Source: Streptomyces sp. ISL-36 (lineage in GTDB: Bacteria; Actinomycetota; Actinomycetes; Streptomycetales; Streptomycetaceae). Taken from it: a stretch of 64,000 nt of DNA. Location: contig NZ_JAGGOS010000024.1 in NCBI RefSeq assembly GCF_018614205.1, forward strand, positions 19,371 to 83,370, in the 5' to 3' direction. Both the position numbers and the translations under genes were made by a program. The notes under the pieces are model-generated. The model ran no database searches, had not been told where the DNA came from, and saw only the letters and a program-made list of their open reading frames with translations. Numbering within the stretch: the first letter of the stretch is position 1; each line of letters starts with the position of its first letter. This document shows, piece after piece, positions 24,766 to 33,015 of this stretch.

Positions 24766-25578
24766 CTACCAGACGCGGCCGTTGTGGGTGGAGGTCTTCA
24801 GGTCCAGGTGACCGGCGCCCCGAACGCGGATGTTGCCGTTGTGGGTGCGGGCGGCGAGCCTGCCGCTGGAGGCCGGGGTCGCGCTGATGGTGACGTCACC
24901 GTTGTGGGTGCGGGCGGAGCCGCGCTGGCCGTTGTAGGCGCCGATGGTGATGGAGCCGTTGTGGGTGCTGGCCTCCATGTCGGTGTCGACGCGGTCGACC
25001 AGGACGGAGCCGTTGTGGGTCTCGGCCTCCAGGCTCTCGACGCCTCCGGCCTGGACGGAGCCGTTGCGGGCGTCGAGCCGCAGGTTCTTCAGGTCCCCCC
25101 GGACGGTCGTCTCGGCGTTCTTGGTGTTGACCGCGAGGGAGGATCCGGCCGGGACGGTGACGTCGACGGTGATGGTGCCGCTGCCGGAGACGACGGTGCC
25201 CTGGTCGGCGACGACTCGTCCGCCGGAGACGATCCTGCGACCGCCGATGGTGATGTCGCCGCCGCTGATGACCACGCCGCTGCTGCTGCCGACGACCACG
25301 CTGTTGCCGCCGAAGCTGAAGACGCTGCCACCGGCGCTGAACACCGTGCCGCCGTTGGTGTCGTCGTCGGGGACGACCACGCGGAGCTTGGTGCCGTTCT
25401 CGGTGAAGGTGGTGTTCGTGACCGCGTCGGCGGTCGGGCCCTCGACGTCGGTGGTGTGGACGGTGACCTGGGCCTGAGTGGCCTTCGGGTCGACCGTGAC
25501 GTTGATGCGGCCGCCTGAGACCTTGACGTCCAGCTCGATGGCTCCGGCATGGGCCGCGGTGCGATTCTTCTGCGTCAC
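24766..25578 (-). CDS. DUF4097-like beta-solenoid protein with THNG repeats
   Basis: 270 residues from the GTG 25578 (GAGGAG upstream). The C-terminal half has a repeated turn: ARNGSVQ, THNGSVL, THNGSIT, THNGDVT, THNGNIR and THNGRVW at intervals of ~17-25 residues. This is the beta-solenoid of DUF4097/adhesin-like proteins. The N-terminal half is also beta and Gly-rich (GGSVFSFGGNSVVVGSSSGV). There is no signal peptide or anchor, so it seems cytoplasmic, which is odd for an adhesin-like fold. A TATGCATA iteron array lies about 95 bp upstream. Confidence 0.65.
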   Translation of the reverse strand: MTQKNRTAAHAGAIELDVKVSGGRINVTVDPKATQAQVTVHTTDVEGPTADAVTNTTFTENGTKLRVVVPDDDTNGGTVFSAGGSVFSFGGNSVVVGSSSGVVISGGDITIGGRRIVSGGRVVADQGTVVSGSGTITVDVTVPAGSSLAVNTKNAETTVRGDLKNLRLDARNGSVQAGGVESLEAETHNGSVLVDRVDTDMEASTHNGSITIGAYNGQRGSARTHNGDVTISATPASSGRLAARTHNGNIRVRGAGHLDLKTSTHNGRVW

Positions 25579-25612
25579 TTCTGCTTCTCCTCGTTGGGTG
25601 CGGGTTGGAAGG

Positions 25613-25656
25613 CCCGGGGCGGCCGGCTGAGTTGGCGACCTGGCGGCCGCCCCGGG
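25613..25656 (-). repeat. Intergenic hairpin family, copy R7
   Basis: Perfect 13-bp stem with the conserved loop, one base shorter. Unlike the others it lies upstream of a start (25578) and 113 bp after the preceding stop (25769), so it may fall in the leader of the THNG-repeat gene. Confidence 0.75.
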
Positions 25657-25673
25657 TGCTTGCGACACCTCAA

Positions 25674-25713
25674 TAATGCAGACTCCGAGTATTCATTTCA
25701 AGAGTATGCATAC
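25674..25713. promoter_or_regulatory. 15-bp-period iterons (TATGCATA type), array 1
   Basis: TAATGCAGAC (25674), GTATTCATTT (25689) and the palindrome GTATGCATAC (25704) are spaced exactly 15 bp. They lie in an AT-rich island upstream of the THNG-repeat gene. A related array is at 41405-41459. Confidence 0.6.
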
Positions 25714-25768
25714 ATCGAGTTCGGGTTTCTTGTGTTTCGGCTGGTCAGGTCGCTGTCGGTTAGCCCGA

Positions 25769-26863
25769 TCAGGCACTGCCGTCACGGGTCACGCTGACGA
25801 TGGGGGCGTTGTTCGTGCCAGCGACGTGGACGCCGCCGGAGTTGCGGGAGGCGGCCGAGCTGACCGCGTCTCTGACTGCGGCGGCCTGGTCGGCGAGGAG
25901 TGGGACGCCGGGTCCGGTGGCGTTGACACGGATGGGCTGGCTGCTGTCCCCGTGGACCGTGACGGCCTGACCGGCGCCGCCGCGGCCGCCGTTCTTCCCC
26001 CTCGCGCTGGCGCCGGAGGCCGGGGCGCGGCGCTGCGGCGGAGTGTTGCCGGAGCGGGCCCGTTCGGCCTTGCGTTCGGCGGCCGCCATGGCTGCGGCGA
26101 CGGGGCCGGCGCACTCGGTGCAGGTGATGCTAATGCCGGGCGCGGTGATGCTGCCGGAGTCCTCGCAGACCAGGCAGGCCGGGCCCTTTTTGGGGGCCTC
26201 CATGCCGTAGGCCTTGCGGTACCTGGCGACCGAGGGGATCTTCAGCTCGGGCTCCCCCTTGGGTGCCTTGCCGCCCGTCGCGGCGGCCGACTTCGCGGTC
26301 TTCGGCGAGTCTGCGGGCACGCCGCCGGCCTGGAGCGTCCAGGCGCCGCGCAGGACGGCGGAGACGGGGGTGAAGGCGAGGTCGAGCGCCTTCTTCTTCG
26401 CCTTGCGGATCGGCTTGCGCACTGCGCGCCTGATCCGGGTCTTGGCCTTGCGCGTGGCGTACTTGGCGACGTACTTGGTGGCGGCGGTGATCTCGGCGGC
26501 GTAGTCGATCGGGGGCGGCGGTTCCTCGCCGAATCCGGCGTCGATGATCCACAGCGCCTCGGGCTGGGTGTCGACGTAGCCGTGGAGTTCGGCGTAGGTG
26601 CGGAAGTGGTCGGGGTCGACGAGGGGTTCGGGCCAGAGGTGGCCGGCCGGGCAGAGGACCTGGACGACGTCCTGGGCGCCGCGCTCATGGAAGAGGGTGA
26701 GGCCGGTGTCGGCGGCGCAGATCGGGCAGGTGACGGGGAGGGTCTGCCAGACGGTGCGGAGGGTGTGGGCCGGGTCCTGCCGGAGGTACATGAATCGGCG
26801 CTCGGCAGCGATCCGGTAGTAACCGGCGGCCGGGTCGTTGGGCCGCAGCGGGTTGAAGGTCAT
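25769..26863 (-). CDS. Hypothetical protein with zinc motifs
   Basis: 364 residues from the ATG 26863 (MTFNPLRPNDPAAGYYRIAA). CPICAADTG near residue 45 and LCPAGHLW near 70 form one zinc site. A very basic middle follows (KTRIRRAVRKPIRKAKKKAL), then ACLVCEDSG and CTECAGP form a second site. The tail is disordered (PQRRAPASGASARGKNGGRG). The two zinc modules and basic linker suggest nucleic-acid binding. It is the first gene after the FtsK-type gene, separated by the GGAAC array. Confidence 0.55.
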   Translation of the reverse strand: MTFNPLRPNDPAAGYYRIAAERRFMYLRQDPAHTLRTVWQTLPVTCPICAADTGLTLFHERGAQDVVQVLCPAGHLWPEPLVDPDHFRTYAELHGYVDTQPEALWIIDAGFGEEPPPPIDYAAEITAATKYVAKYATRKAKTRIRRAVRKPIRKAKKKALDLAFTPVSAVLRGAWTLQAGGVPADSPKTAKSAAATGGKAPKGEPELKIPSVARYRKAYGMEAPKKGPACLVCEDSGSITAPGISITCTECAGPVAAAMAAAERKAERARSGNTPPQRRAPASGASARGKNGGRGGAGQAVTVHGDSSQPIRVNATGPGVPLLADQAAAVRDAVSSAASRNSGGVHVAGTNNAPIVSVTRDGSA

Positions 26864-26890
26864 AACGGACTCCCGTGATCTTTCGGGCGG

Positions 26891-27049
26891 GGAACGGGCG
26901 GGAACGGGGAGGAACCTGCAGGTCAGAGCGGGGGAACGCTGCCGGAACGGGGGCCCGGCGGCGGAACACTGTTCCCGATCTCTCGAGGTGTTCCGCCCGT
27001 GTTCTCGAGCTGTTCCGGGCCCCTGACCTGCATGTTCCTGACGTGTTCC
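26891..27049. repeat. Symmetric, helically phased GGAAC array
   Basis: In the 192-bp gap after the FtsK-type gene, GGAAC occurs at 26891, 26901, 26911, 26933, 26944 and 26963. The reverse complement GTTCC occurs at 26971, 26990, 27012, 27034 and 27045, with GTTCT at 27001. Spacings of 10, 11, 19 and 22 bp are mirrored about the centre (~26969). The flanks GCAGGTCAG and CTGACCTGC are also mirrored. It looks like a multi-site binding region: operator, transfer locus or origin element. Confidence 0.75.
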
Positions 27050-27055
27050 GGTCGG

Positions 27056-29671
27056 TCAGGAGCCGTCCCCGTCCTCGCCGGTGATCTTCTTGAGGTGCCG
27101 CAGGCAGTAGCCCTTGACCGTGTTCTTCTCGCCGGGGCGCCGGTAGCTGTCGGTCGTCCAGGACTTGCCGGCCGGGGCGAGCACCGCCTTGATCGCCGCC
27201 TTGAGCGCGGCGGCGCGGGCCGTCTCCCGCGCGGCGGCGTCGTCGCCGTCGAAGGCGGCGAGGTCCCAGCGGTCGGGGTCGACCTGGCCGAGGCCGGCGG
27301 CGATCTCCTCCAGCTGCAGGCCGCTCGGGTCGCTGAGCGCCGCGTAGACGTGCCGGATGGAGGTGATCAGCTGAGGGACGGTGTCCTGCGCGTCTCCCCC
27401 GGTGGTGTACATCTCGGCGCTCGCGTCCATCAGCTGCTTCAGCGTGATGCTGCTGAGCTTCGCGGACTCGGGGTCGATGTCGACCAGGCCGGCCTTCGCC
27501 CGCTCCTTGCCGCGGCGCAGCAGCTCGTCGTCGGTGGCGTAGCAGGCGCGGTACGGGATGGGCTCGCAGTAGGCGCTGCCGGCCATCACGTACGCCACGG
27601 AGGCGTCGTTGAGCTGTGCACCCATGGCGGGCACGAGCCGGTCGGCGCGCCAGCCCTGAGCGAGCATGCCGTCGCCGAGGATCTGGACGACGTCGTCCTT
27701 GTCGCAGGCGGCGAGCACCTGGACGGGCAGCTCAGTGAGCCACGTGTTGTCCTTGATCTTCTCCTTCGTGACGCCCTGCCCAGCGATGGCCTCCGTGACG
27801 TCGCTCTTGGCGGACGTGATCGCGAGCTCGGCGAGCATGCCGTCCAGGTCCCAGGGAACCTGCCGCTTGGCCTCTTCGTCGTAGTAGCCCTTGCGGCTCT
27901 CGCGGACCAGGGCGGGGAACTCGTCGACGATGACCTTGATGCCGGGCCGCTTGCGGGAGGTGACCCAGTTCTCGCCCATGCCGAGGCGGTCGAACAGCGC
28001 GGGGCGGCCCTTGCCGATGTCCAGCGCCCACCGCAACGCCCGGTACGCCTGCTCCGGGGTGGTGGCCACCACGTGCATCGCGTGCCGCAAGCCACCGAAA
28101 CCGGATCCGGCGCTGCCCAGGTCGATGCCGATGATGATCTGGTCCTCGGTCGCGGTGAGCGCGTCGAGAACGGCCCGCAGAAGCGTGGACTTTCCCGACC
28201 GGCTCTTGCCGACGATGTTGACGTTGGTCCGGCACATCGGCAGGGCCAGGGGGCGGCCGGCCATGTCGGCGCCGATCTGGGCCTTGTGAATGTCGTTGGT
28301 GGAAAGAGATTGGGGTGCGCGGTAGGGGAGTTCGGGAACGGCCTGCCAGGGGTTGTCGCCCGGCACGCGAATGACGCAGTAATTGCGGGACTGGGCTGAC
28401 TGCTGCAGCAGGATGCTGCCGGTGCGCACGCCGGGCAGGCAGGCCTCCAGCAGGTCCAGCCCGGCGGAGATCTTCTCCGGGCTCATCCGCTCCAGCCAGA
28501 CGTGGATCTCAAAGCCCCACGCGTGCGGGTCGACCCGCAGCGCGGAGAGCGTGAGCTTCAGGTCCTCGGTCAGGGCCTGGCGCATCATCTGCTCGAACAT
28601 CCGCGGGGTCATGCCGACGCTGACCTGCTGGGGAACGCCGGCCTCGATCTGCTCCAGCTTCTCCATCTCCTCCTCGGTCACTTCGACATCGCGGCCCAGC
28701 CAGGAGGCGCCGGCGAGATTGAGCACCAGGGCGCCAAGGAAGCCCCACACGTCCGCGAAGCCGTAGGCCGCCGCGTCGGCCACGATCAGCGGGCCGTAGG
28801 TGACGCCGGCGCGGATGGCGACGACCTTCTGCGCGTGCTTCTTCGCGCTCTGCGCGACGACCAGCTGCTTGCCGGCCTCCAGCTGCAGCGCCTGGGCCGC
28901 GGCCCGCTTCTTGTCGCGCTGCATGAGGGCGCGGCCGGCGCGGCGCGCGGCACGGTCGGCCTCCTTCACGGTGGCCAGGGCGAGGTTGACGTCCGCGCGG
29001 GCCTTGGCACCCTCGACCCCGACGACCCAGGCACGCATCCGCTTCTCGCCGCGGAAGACACGCGGCACGAAGCCGTGGACGGTGCGCTGCCGGGCGGCGG
29101 CCTTGCGCGCCCGCCGCCGGGCCTGCCGGCCGATGTAGCGGGCCCGGGCCTTGCGGCCTTCCGGGGTGCACAGCGCGGGGTTGATCCAGGGGCGGTCGCC
29201 CTCGGGGTCGGGGCGCAGCACCCACTCGTCGGCGGTGTAGACGGTGCCCTCCACCAGGCGGCCGTGCTCGGGCTCCGGCTCGTCGACCGGCTCGGCCGGC
29301 GCCACGGGGCCGCTCGACTCGGTCGGCTTGGCGAAGTCGACCGGCGCCGCCTCGGCCTGACGGGCCGACGGAAGCACGGTCACCGTGGCGGTCGGACCGT
29401 CCCCGTACAGCGCCTCATAGACCACGTCCAGGTCCTCGACCAGCTTGATCCGCACCTCGCGGGCCTTCGAGCCCTGGTCCTCGCCGACGACGCCGAGCGT
29501 CTCCAGCGCGTCCATTACGCGGCCGGCCTGCTCCCACCCGATGCGCAGCTTGCGCTGGAGCATGGACATGGAGCCGAACTGGGTGGAGACGAGCAGCTCG
29601 GCGGCCTCCCACAGCAGCTTCCGGTCAAGGGCACCGCTGCCGATTTCCGTCGTGGTGTCGATCTCGGTCAT
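27056..29671 (-). CDS. FtsK/SpoIIIE-type transfer translocase with N-terminal gamma-like winged helix
   Basis: 871 residues from the ATG 29671; the GTG 29680 is only one base from AAAGGAGG. Residues ~10-65 (STQFGSMSMLQRKLRIGWEQ, AGRVMDALETLGVVG) match the FtsK gamma domain, which reads short DNA motifs but normally lies at the C-terminus. A basic helical region and two hydrophobic segments (GPLIVADAAAYGFADVWGFL, GALVLNLAGASWL) follow. The motor has Walker A GKSRSGKST (~486-494) and Walker B IKVIVDEFPAL (~578). The protein should pump double-stranded DNA, or act as coupling protein for the type IV system in this window. Confidence 0.85.
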   Translation of the reverse strand: MTEIDTTTEIGSGALDRKLLWEAAELLVSTQFGSMSMLQRKLRIGWEQAGRVMDALETLGVVGEDQGSKAREVRIKLVEDLDVVYEALYGDGPTATVTVLPSARQAEAAPVDFAKPTESSGPVAPAEPVDEPEPEHGRLVEGTVYTADEWVLRPDPEGDRPWINPALCTPEGRKARARYIGRQARRRARKAAARQRTVHGFVPRVFRGEKRMRAWVVGVEGAKARADVNLALATVKEADRAARRAGRALMQRDKKRAAAQALQLEAGKQLVVAQSAKKHAQKVVAIRAGVTYGPLIVADAAAYGFADVWGFLGALVLNLAGASWLGRDVEVTEEEMEKLEQIEAGVPQQVSVGMTPRMFEQMMRQALTEDLKLTLSALRVDPHAWGFEIHVWLERMSPEKISAGLDLLEACLPGVRTGSILLQQSAQSRNYCVIRVPGDNPWQAVPELPYRAPQSLSTNDIHKAQIGADMAGRPLALPMCRTNVNIVGKSRSGKSTLLRAVLDALTATEDQIIIGIDLGSAGSGFGGLRHAMHVVATTPEQAYRALRWALDIGKGRPALFDRLGMGENWVTSRKRPGIKVIVDEFPALVRESRKGYYDEEAKRQVPWDLDGMLAELAITSAKSDVTEAIAGQGVTKEKIKDNTWLTELPVQVLAACDKDDVVQILGDGMLAQGWRADRLVPAMGAQLNDASVAYVMAGSAYCEPIPYRACYATDDELLRRGKERAKAGLVDIDPESAKLSSITLKQLMDASAEMYTTGGDAQDTVPQLITSIRHVYAALSDPSGLQLEEIAAGLGQVDPDRWDLAAFDGDDAAARETARAAALKAAIKAVLAPAGKSWTTDSYRRPGEKNTVKGYCLRHLKKITGEDGDGS

Positions 29672-29779
29672 GCTGGTCACGCCTCCTTTGGGGTGGGCGC
29701 GAGACGGGTGCCGGGCTTCGCTTTGGTCGGTAGAGACCGGCGGTTTCGTCTCGCGCTCTTCAGCTGGTTGGTCTTCGCC

Positions 29780-30172
29780 TTACGCGGCGGCCGCTTCGTC
29801 GTTCGCGCCGCCGGGGCAGTCGTTGCAGACGCCGTACCGTCTGGGAATCTCGTAATCGCGTTCGTGCTTGCAGGCCGGGCATATCCGGCGGGCCCGCAGC
29901 GCCGTGTGGATCGACGCCCACATCGCCTCCGTCATCGGCCGTCGCGGTCGGGCCAGTTCGACCCGGTAGAGGTACGCGAACTTGTCGCCGCTGCGGGTCC
30001 GCCAGCCGAGCTGACCGGCGACCGGCTGGCCGCCCGGCCGGAGTCCGCGGGCCTTGAGCTGCCGCATCGTGGCCCACTCCTCCGGGGGCGGCCCCATCCG
30101 CCAGGGCCAGGTCGGGATCCCGAACCGCTTGCCTTCCGGATCGAAGTACCGGCGGTTCACCCGTGGCATCAC
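29780..30172 (-). CDS. RRQRL-motif zinc-binding protein
   Basis: 130 residues from the GTG 30172 (GTGA overlap with the gene upstream). GIPTWPWRMGPPPEEWATMR, QLKARGLRPGGQPVAGQLGW and the C-terminal CPACKHERDY ... CNDC are the pattern of the RRQRL motif-containing zinc protein of Streptomyces integrative and plasmid elements; here the motif reads MRQLKARGL. It usually sits beside the FtsK-type transfer gene, as here. Its biochemical role is not established. Confidence 0.75.
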   Translation of the reverse strand: MMPRVNRRYFDPEGKRFGIPTWPWRMGPPPEEWATMRQLKARGLRPGGQPVAGQLGWRTRSGDKFAYLYRVELARPRRPMTEAMWASIHTALRARRICPACKHERDYEIPRRYGVCNDCPGGANDEAAAA

Positions 30173-31821
30173 GCGCTCCGCTGGTCACTGACCAGACGCG
30201 GCCCCCGAGCTGCCTTGGCCTTGGCGAGCCGGTCGTAGCACCAGGTCTTGCTCGGCACGCCGAGCTTGGCCGCAGCCTTCACGCCGTGGACTTCCTTGCG
30301 GCGGCGTACGGTCTCCTCTTCGACGCCCGCGCGGTTGGGAATTCGGCCAGCCTGGATCTCGCTGAGAATCCACGCCTCGATGGCCGCGTTCTCGTCCGCG
30401 CTGGCCGTCTTCGCGGTCTCCGCAGCGGCCTTCTTCGCGCCCGGCGAGAGCTTCCGCACGGTGTCCGTCGCGCGGGCCTTCCGTGTACGCGGGCGGGCGG
30501 TACCGCGCGTCCGCGCGGGCGCGGTTTCAGACCTGTGTGCGGACGGGGGGACGGACGTGTTGATCTGCGGAGATACCGTCCGCAACAGGTGCGTTCCAGG
30601 ACGAATTACAAGCCCCGTGGACGACCCTTCGAAGACCCGCGTGGGGAGGATTGCGACCCCCTCCACGGAACCGTCCACGGACTCCCCAGGGCCACTCTCG
30701 GACGCCTTCCAGGACAGCGTTTCGGACAGCTTCTGACGCTCCAGGCGGACTGCCGCCAGCTCCTCCAGGACGACCGACCGGCGGCCCTCCGCGTCCACCA
30801 GATTGCCGAGCATGTCGGCCGACAGCAGCCGCAGCAGCTCGTCCGACAGCACCTCCGAGACGGCACCCTCGTACACCCCGTACGCGACGAGCCAGGCGTC
30901 TTCCTCGGACAGACGCTCGTACCCGGCAATCGCCCGGAGCCGTACGGCCGTTTCCCAGACCCTCGGCAGCTCCTTCTTGCGGACCTTGCGGGTCTTCTTC
31001 GCGTCCTTGCGGGCCTGACGCGCGGCCTTCATCTCGTCCCGGTAGGCACGGTGCCGGCCGAGCTGAACCAGCTGCCACACGACGATCGGGATGATGGACG
31101 ACGCGGCCAGGATCGAACCGAGGGCAACGCCCCAGGTCTTGCCCCCGATGTCCGCGCCGTGCCAATAGTTCACGCTCGCGGCGAGCGACGCGAAGCAGTA
31201 CACAGCGATCCGGTACGGCCACGGCGAACGCTTCTGCTTCATGGCCTTGGCTTCGCCGGCCGTCGCGGCCCAGGCCGAGCACTCCAGCATCACCGGCAGC
31301 AGCGTGACCAGCAGCCAGCCGAGCCAGCCCATCGACACGACCAGGCCGGTGTCCTTCAGCGACGATGCCTGGGAGATGAGCGCCGGCGCGATGCTGCACG
31401 CCATCACCGCGAGCGCGGCCGCCAGGTCCAGCTGCTCCGCGAGCCACTTCGGCGCCGCATTGACCTGGGCCACGAAGCGCTCGCGCCGCTCCTTGCGCCG
31501 CCGGGCCTGCTCGCGCCGGCGCTCCTTGTCGGCCTGCACCTTCGCGGCGAGAGCGGCCTGCTTCTTCGCGAGCTCGGCATCCGCCTCGTCCTTGCGCTCC
31601 CTGCGGATGCGCTCGGCCTCGCGGTCCTTCGCCTCCTGCTCGGCCGCCTGGCGCGCCTGCTCCTGCTCGAAGGCCAGCTGCTTCTCTTCTCGAGCGATCC
31701 GGGCCCGCAGCTCTTCATCCTCGCGGGCCTGTCGGGCCCTCAGCTCCTCGGCCTTACGGGCCTGTCGGGCCCGGGACTCCTGGTCCTCGCGCTTGGCGGT
31801 GCGGAAGTCGGTGATGCTCAT
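30169..31821 (-). CDS. DUF2637-type membrane protein, spread-like
   Basis: 550 residues from the ATG 31821. Residues ~10-115 are a highly charged coiled coil (ESRARQARKAEELRARQARE, KERRREQARRRKERRERFVA). Four hydrophobic helices come next (AAALAVMACSIAPALISQAS, LGWLLVTLLPVMLECSAWAA, YRIAVYCFASLAAS, WGVALGSILAASSIIPIVVW), the DUF2637/Spd type. The C-terminal half is soluble, with a basic linker and an HTH-like end (VHGVKAAAKLGVPSKTWCYD). Spd proteins move plasmid DNA between compartments of the mycelium. It is coupled to the RRQRL gene and the small membrane protein upstream. Confidence 0.75.
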   Translation of the reverse strand: MSITDFRTAKREDQESRARQARKAEELRARQAREDEELRARIAREEKQLAFEQEQARQAAEQEAKDREAERIRRERKDEADAELAKKQAALAAKVQADKERRREQARRRKERRERFVAQVNAAPKWLAEQLDLAAALAVMACSIAPALISQASSLKDTGLVVSMGWLGWLLVTLLPVMLECSAWAATAGEAKAMKQKRSPWPYRIAVYCFASLAASVNYWHGADIGGKTWGVALGSILAASSIIPIVVWQLVQLGRHRAYRDEMKAARQARKDAKKTRKVRKKELPRVWETAVRLRAIAGYERLSEEDAWLVAYGVYEGAVSEVLSDELLRLLSADMLGNLVDAEGRRSVVLEELAAVRLERQKLSETLSWKASESGPGESVDGSVEGVAILPTRVFEGSSTGLVIRPGTHLLRTVSPQINTSVPPSAHRSETAPARTRGTARPRTRKARATDTVRKLSPGAKKAAAETAKTASADENAAIEAWILSEIQAGRIPNRAGVEEETVRRRKEVHGVKAAAKLGVPSKTWCYDRLAKAKAARGPRLVSDQRSA

Positions 31822-32240
31822 CGGGTACCTCCGGCGGGGGCCGCCGCGTGCGGGGCGTAGTGGTACAGGGCGGCGACCAGGGCGATGACGACCCCGATGG
31901 CGAGACGCTGGCCGGCGTCGGCCATGAGGCCGAGCAGCCAGGCGCCGCCGGCGACGGCGAGGGGGATCTGCGCCCAGTTGAGGTCGGACAGTGCGCGGGT
32001 CAGGCCAGCGCGGATCTCGATCACGGCGTCGATGCCGCGGGCGTCCAGGTAGGCCAGGCCGGCGACCGGGAGCGCGAGAAGGATGCGCTGCCACCAGCTC
32101 GCCTGCAGGCCCAGCGCCCAGGCGGCGCCGAAGAGGATCAGACCCGTGATGGACCAGGTGGTGACCACGGCCTGAAGCCTGATCAGGGGCGGCCTCGCCG
32201 CGTCAGTGGTCGGGGTGTCAGTGGCGGTCGTGGCGCTCAT
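31818..32240 (-). CDS. Four-helix membrane protein, spread-like
   Basis: 140 residues from the ATG 32240. Hydrophobic helices: TTWSITGLILFGAAWALGL, WWQRILLALPVAGLAYL, IPLAVAGGAWLLGLMAD and LAIGVVIALVAALYHYA. Small multi-helix proteins like this form the spd clusters of Streptomyces plasmids. It overlaps both neighbours by 4 bases, so it belongs to the FtsK transfer operon. Confidence 0.65.
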   Translation of the reverse strand: MSATTATDTPTTDAARPPLIRLQAVVTTWSITGLILFGAAWALGLQASWWQRILLALPVAGLAYLDARGIDAVIEIRAGLTRALSDLNWAQIPLAVAGGAWLLGLMADAGQRLAIGVVIALVAALYHYAPHAAAPAGGTR

Positions 32241-32719
32241 GCGGCTCGCACCTCCGCCACCAGCTCGCGGACGGCGACCGCGGAGGCGGCGCCCATGCCG
32301 GCCCTGGCCTTGCCGATGAAGACCGGCAGCTCCGGCTCGGTCTGCAGCTGGTCCGCGCGGGCGATGTTCTCGTAGGCCTCGAAGTCGGCCTCGGACCAGT
32401 CGGCCGGGTCACCGTGCGCGTGCCGGAACAGCAGCGCCGGCGCGTCGACCGGCTCGCCGAGGACCACCCGGTGCAGCTCCGCCACCCGGGCCGCCTTGGC
32501 CTTCTCGCCGACCTTCGTCGCCTCGCCCTCGTCGATGCCGAGCATCACGTCGGCCAGGAACTCCAGGCGCTCCGCCCGCTCGTTCGCCGACTCGTCCGGC
32601 GCGCCGACCCACAGGGCGGTCTTCACGCCGGTCAGCAGCTGGAGCTCGAAGAGGGCCTCGACCCGGGCCAGTTCAGTGGACTGGGAGGCGGGTCGGTGAC
32701 CTGCAATCATGGTGTTCAC
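32237..32719 (-). CDS. Hypothetical protein at the head of the transfer operon
   Basis: 160 residues from the ATG 32719 (MNTMIAGHRPASQSTELARV). Mostly acidic helices (ERLEFLADVMLGIDEGEATK, DPADWSEADFEAYENIARAD). No recognised domain. It is the first gene of the minus-strand block; the next gene upstream runs the other way, so its promoter lies in 32720-33015. Confidence 0.55.
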   Translation of the reverse strand: MNTMIAGHRPASQSTELARVEALFELQLLTGVKTALWVGAPDESANERAERLEFLADVMLGIDEGEATKVGEKAKAARVAELHRVVLGEPVDAPALLFRHAHGDPADWSEADFEAYENIARADQLQTEPELPVFIGKARAGMGAASAVAVRELVAEVRAA

Positions 32720-32813
32720 GGGTCGTTCTCCATTTCAGTCGGACGGCTCGTGCGCGGCTCTTCGGGTCTCTGCCAAGACCACCCGGAGAGCCGCTTTTTG
32801 CAGTTCAGACGGC

Positions 32814-32830
32814 ATTCGGACATGCCGAAT
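32814..32830. promoter_or_regulatory. Operator-like inverted repeat in divergent promoter region
   Basis: ATTCGG-ACATG-CCGAAT is a perfect 6-bp inverted repeat 95 bp upstream of the 32719 start, in the divergent gap 32720-33015. Confidence 0.45.
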
Positions 32831-32880
32831 AGGCGCTTCCTTCGGCCCGGGAGGACCGCGGAGCAACTGACTTCGACGCT

Positions 32881-32958
32881 ATTCGCAGCACAGTTGCGAG
32901 TCAACACCACATTCGCAACAGAGCAGCGCTTCCACCGTTTGGTGGCGGGTATTCGCAA
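32881..32958. promoter_or_regulatory. Phased ATTCGCA repeats upstream of the monooxygenase/XRE operon
   Basis: ATTCGCAG at 32881, ATTCGCAA at 32911 and 32951, and the inverse TTGCGAGT at 32894 lie on an AT-richer stretch. Direct copies are 30 and 40 bp apart, multiples of a helical turn. They lie just before the plus-strand operon starting at 33016 and may be bound by its XRE regulator. Confidence 0.45.
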
Positions 32959-33015
32959 TCCGCCTGATGTTGTGAGATGGTGACCGCGCTGACAACCACG
33001 AGGAGGAGGAACGGC

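Noticed and set aside
23069..25657. Repeated LATWRPAPG-like peptides as a protein family
   Set aside because: They are translations of the intergenic hairpin repeats, not parts of genes.
26881..27055. GGAAC/GTTCC cluster as SOS boxes
   Set aside because: The LexA site needs GAAC-N4-GTTC with TCGA flanks; only the central pair is near this and the long phased array does not fit.
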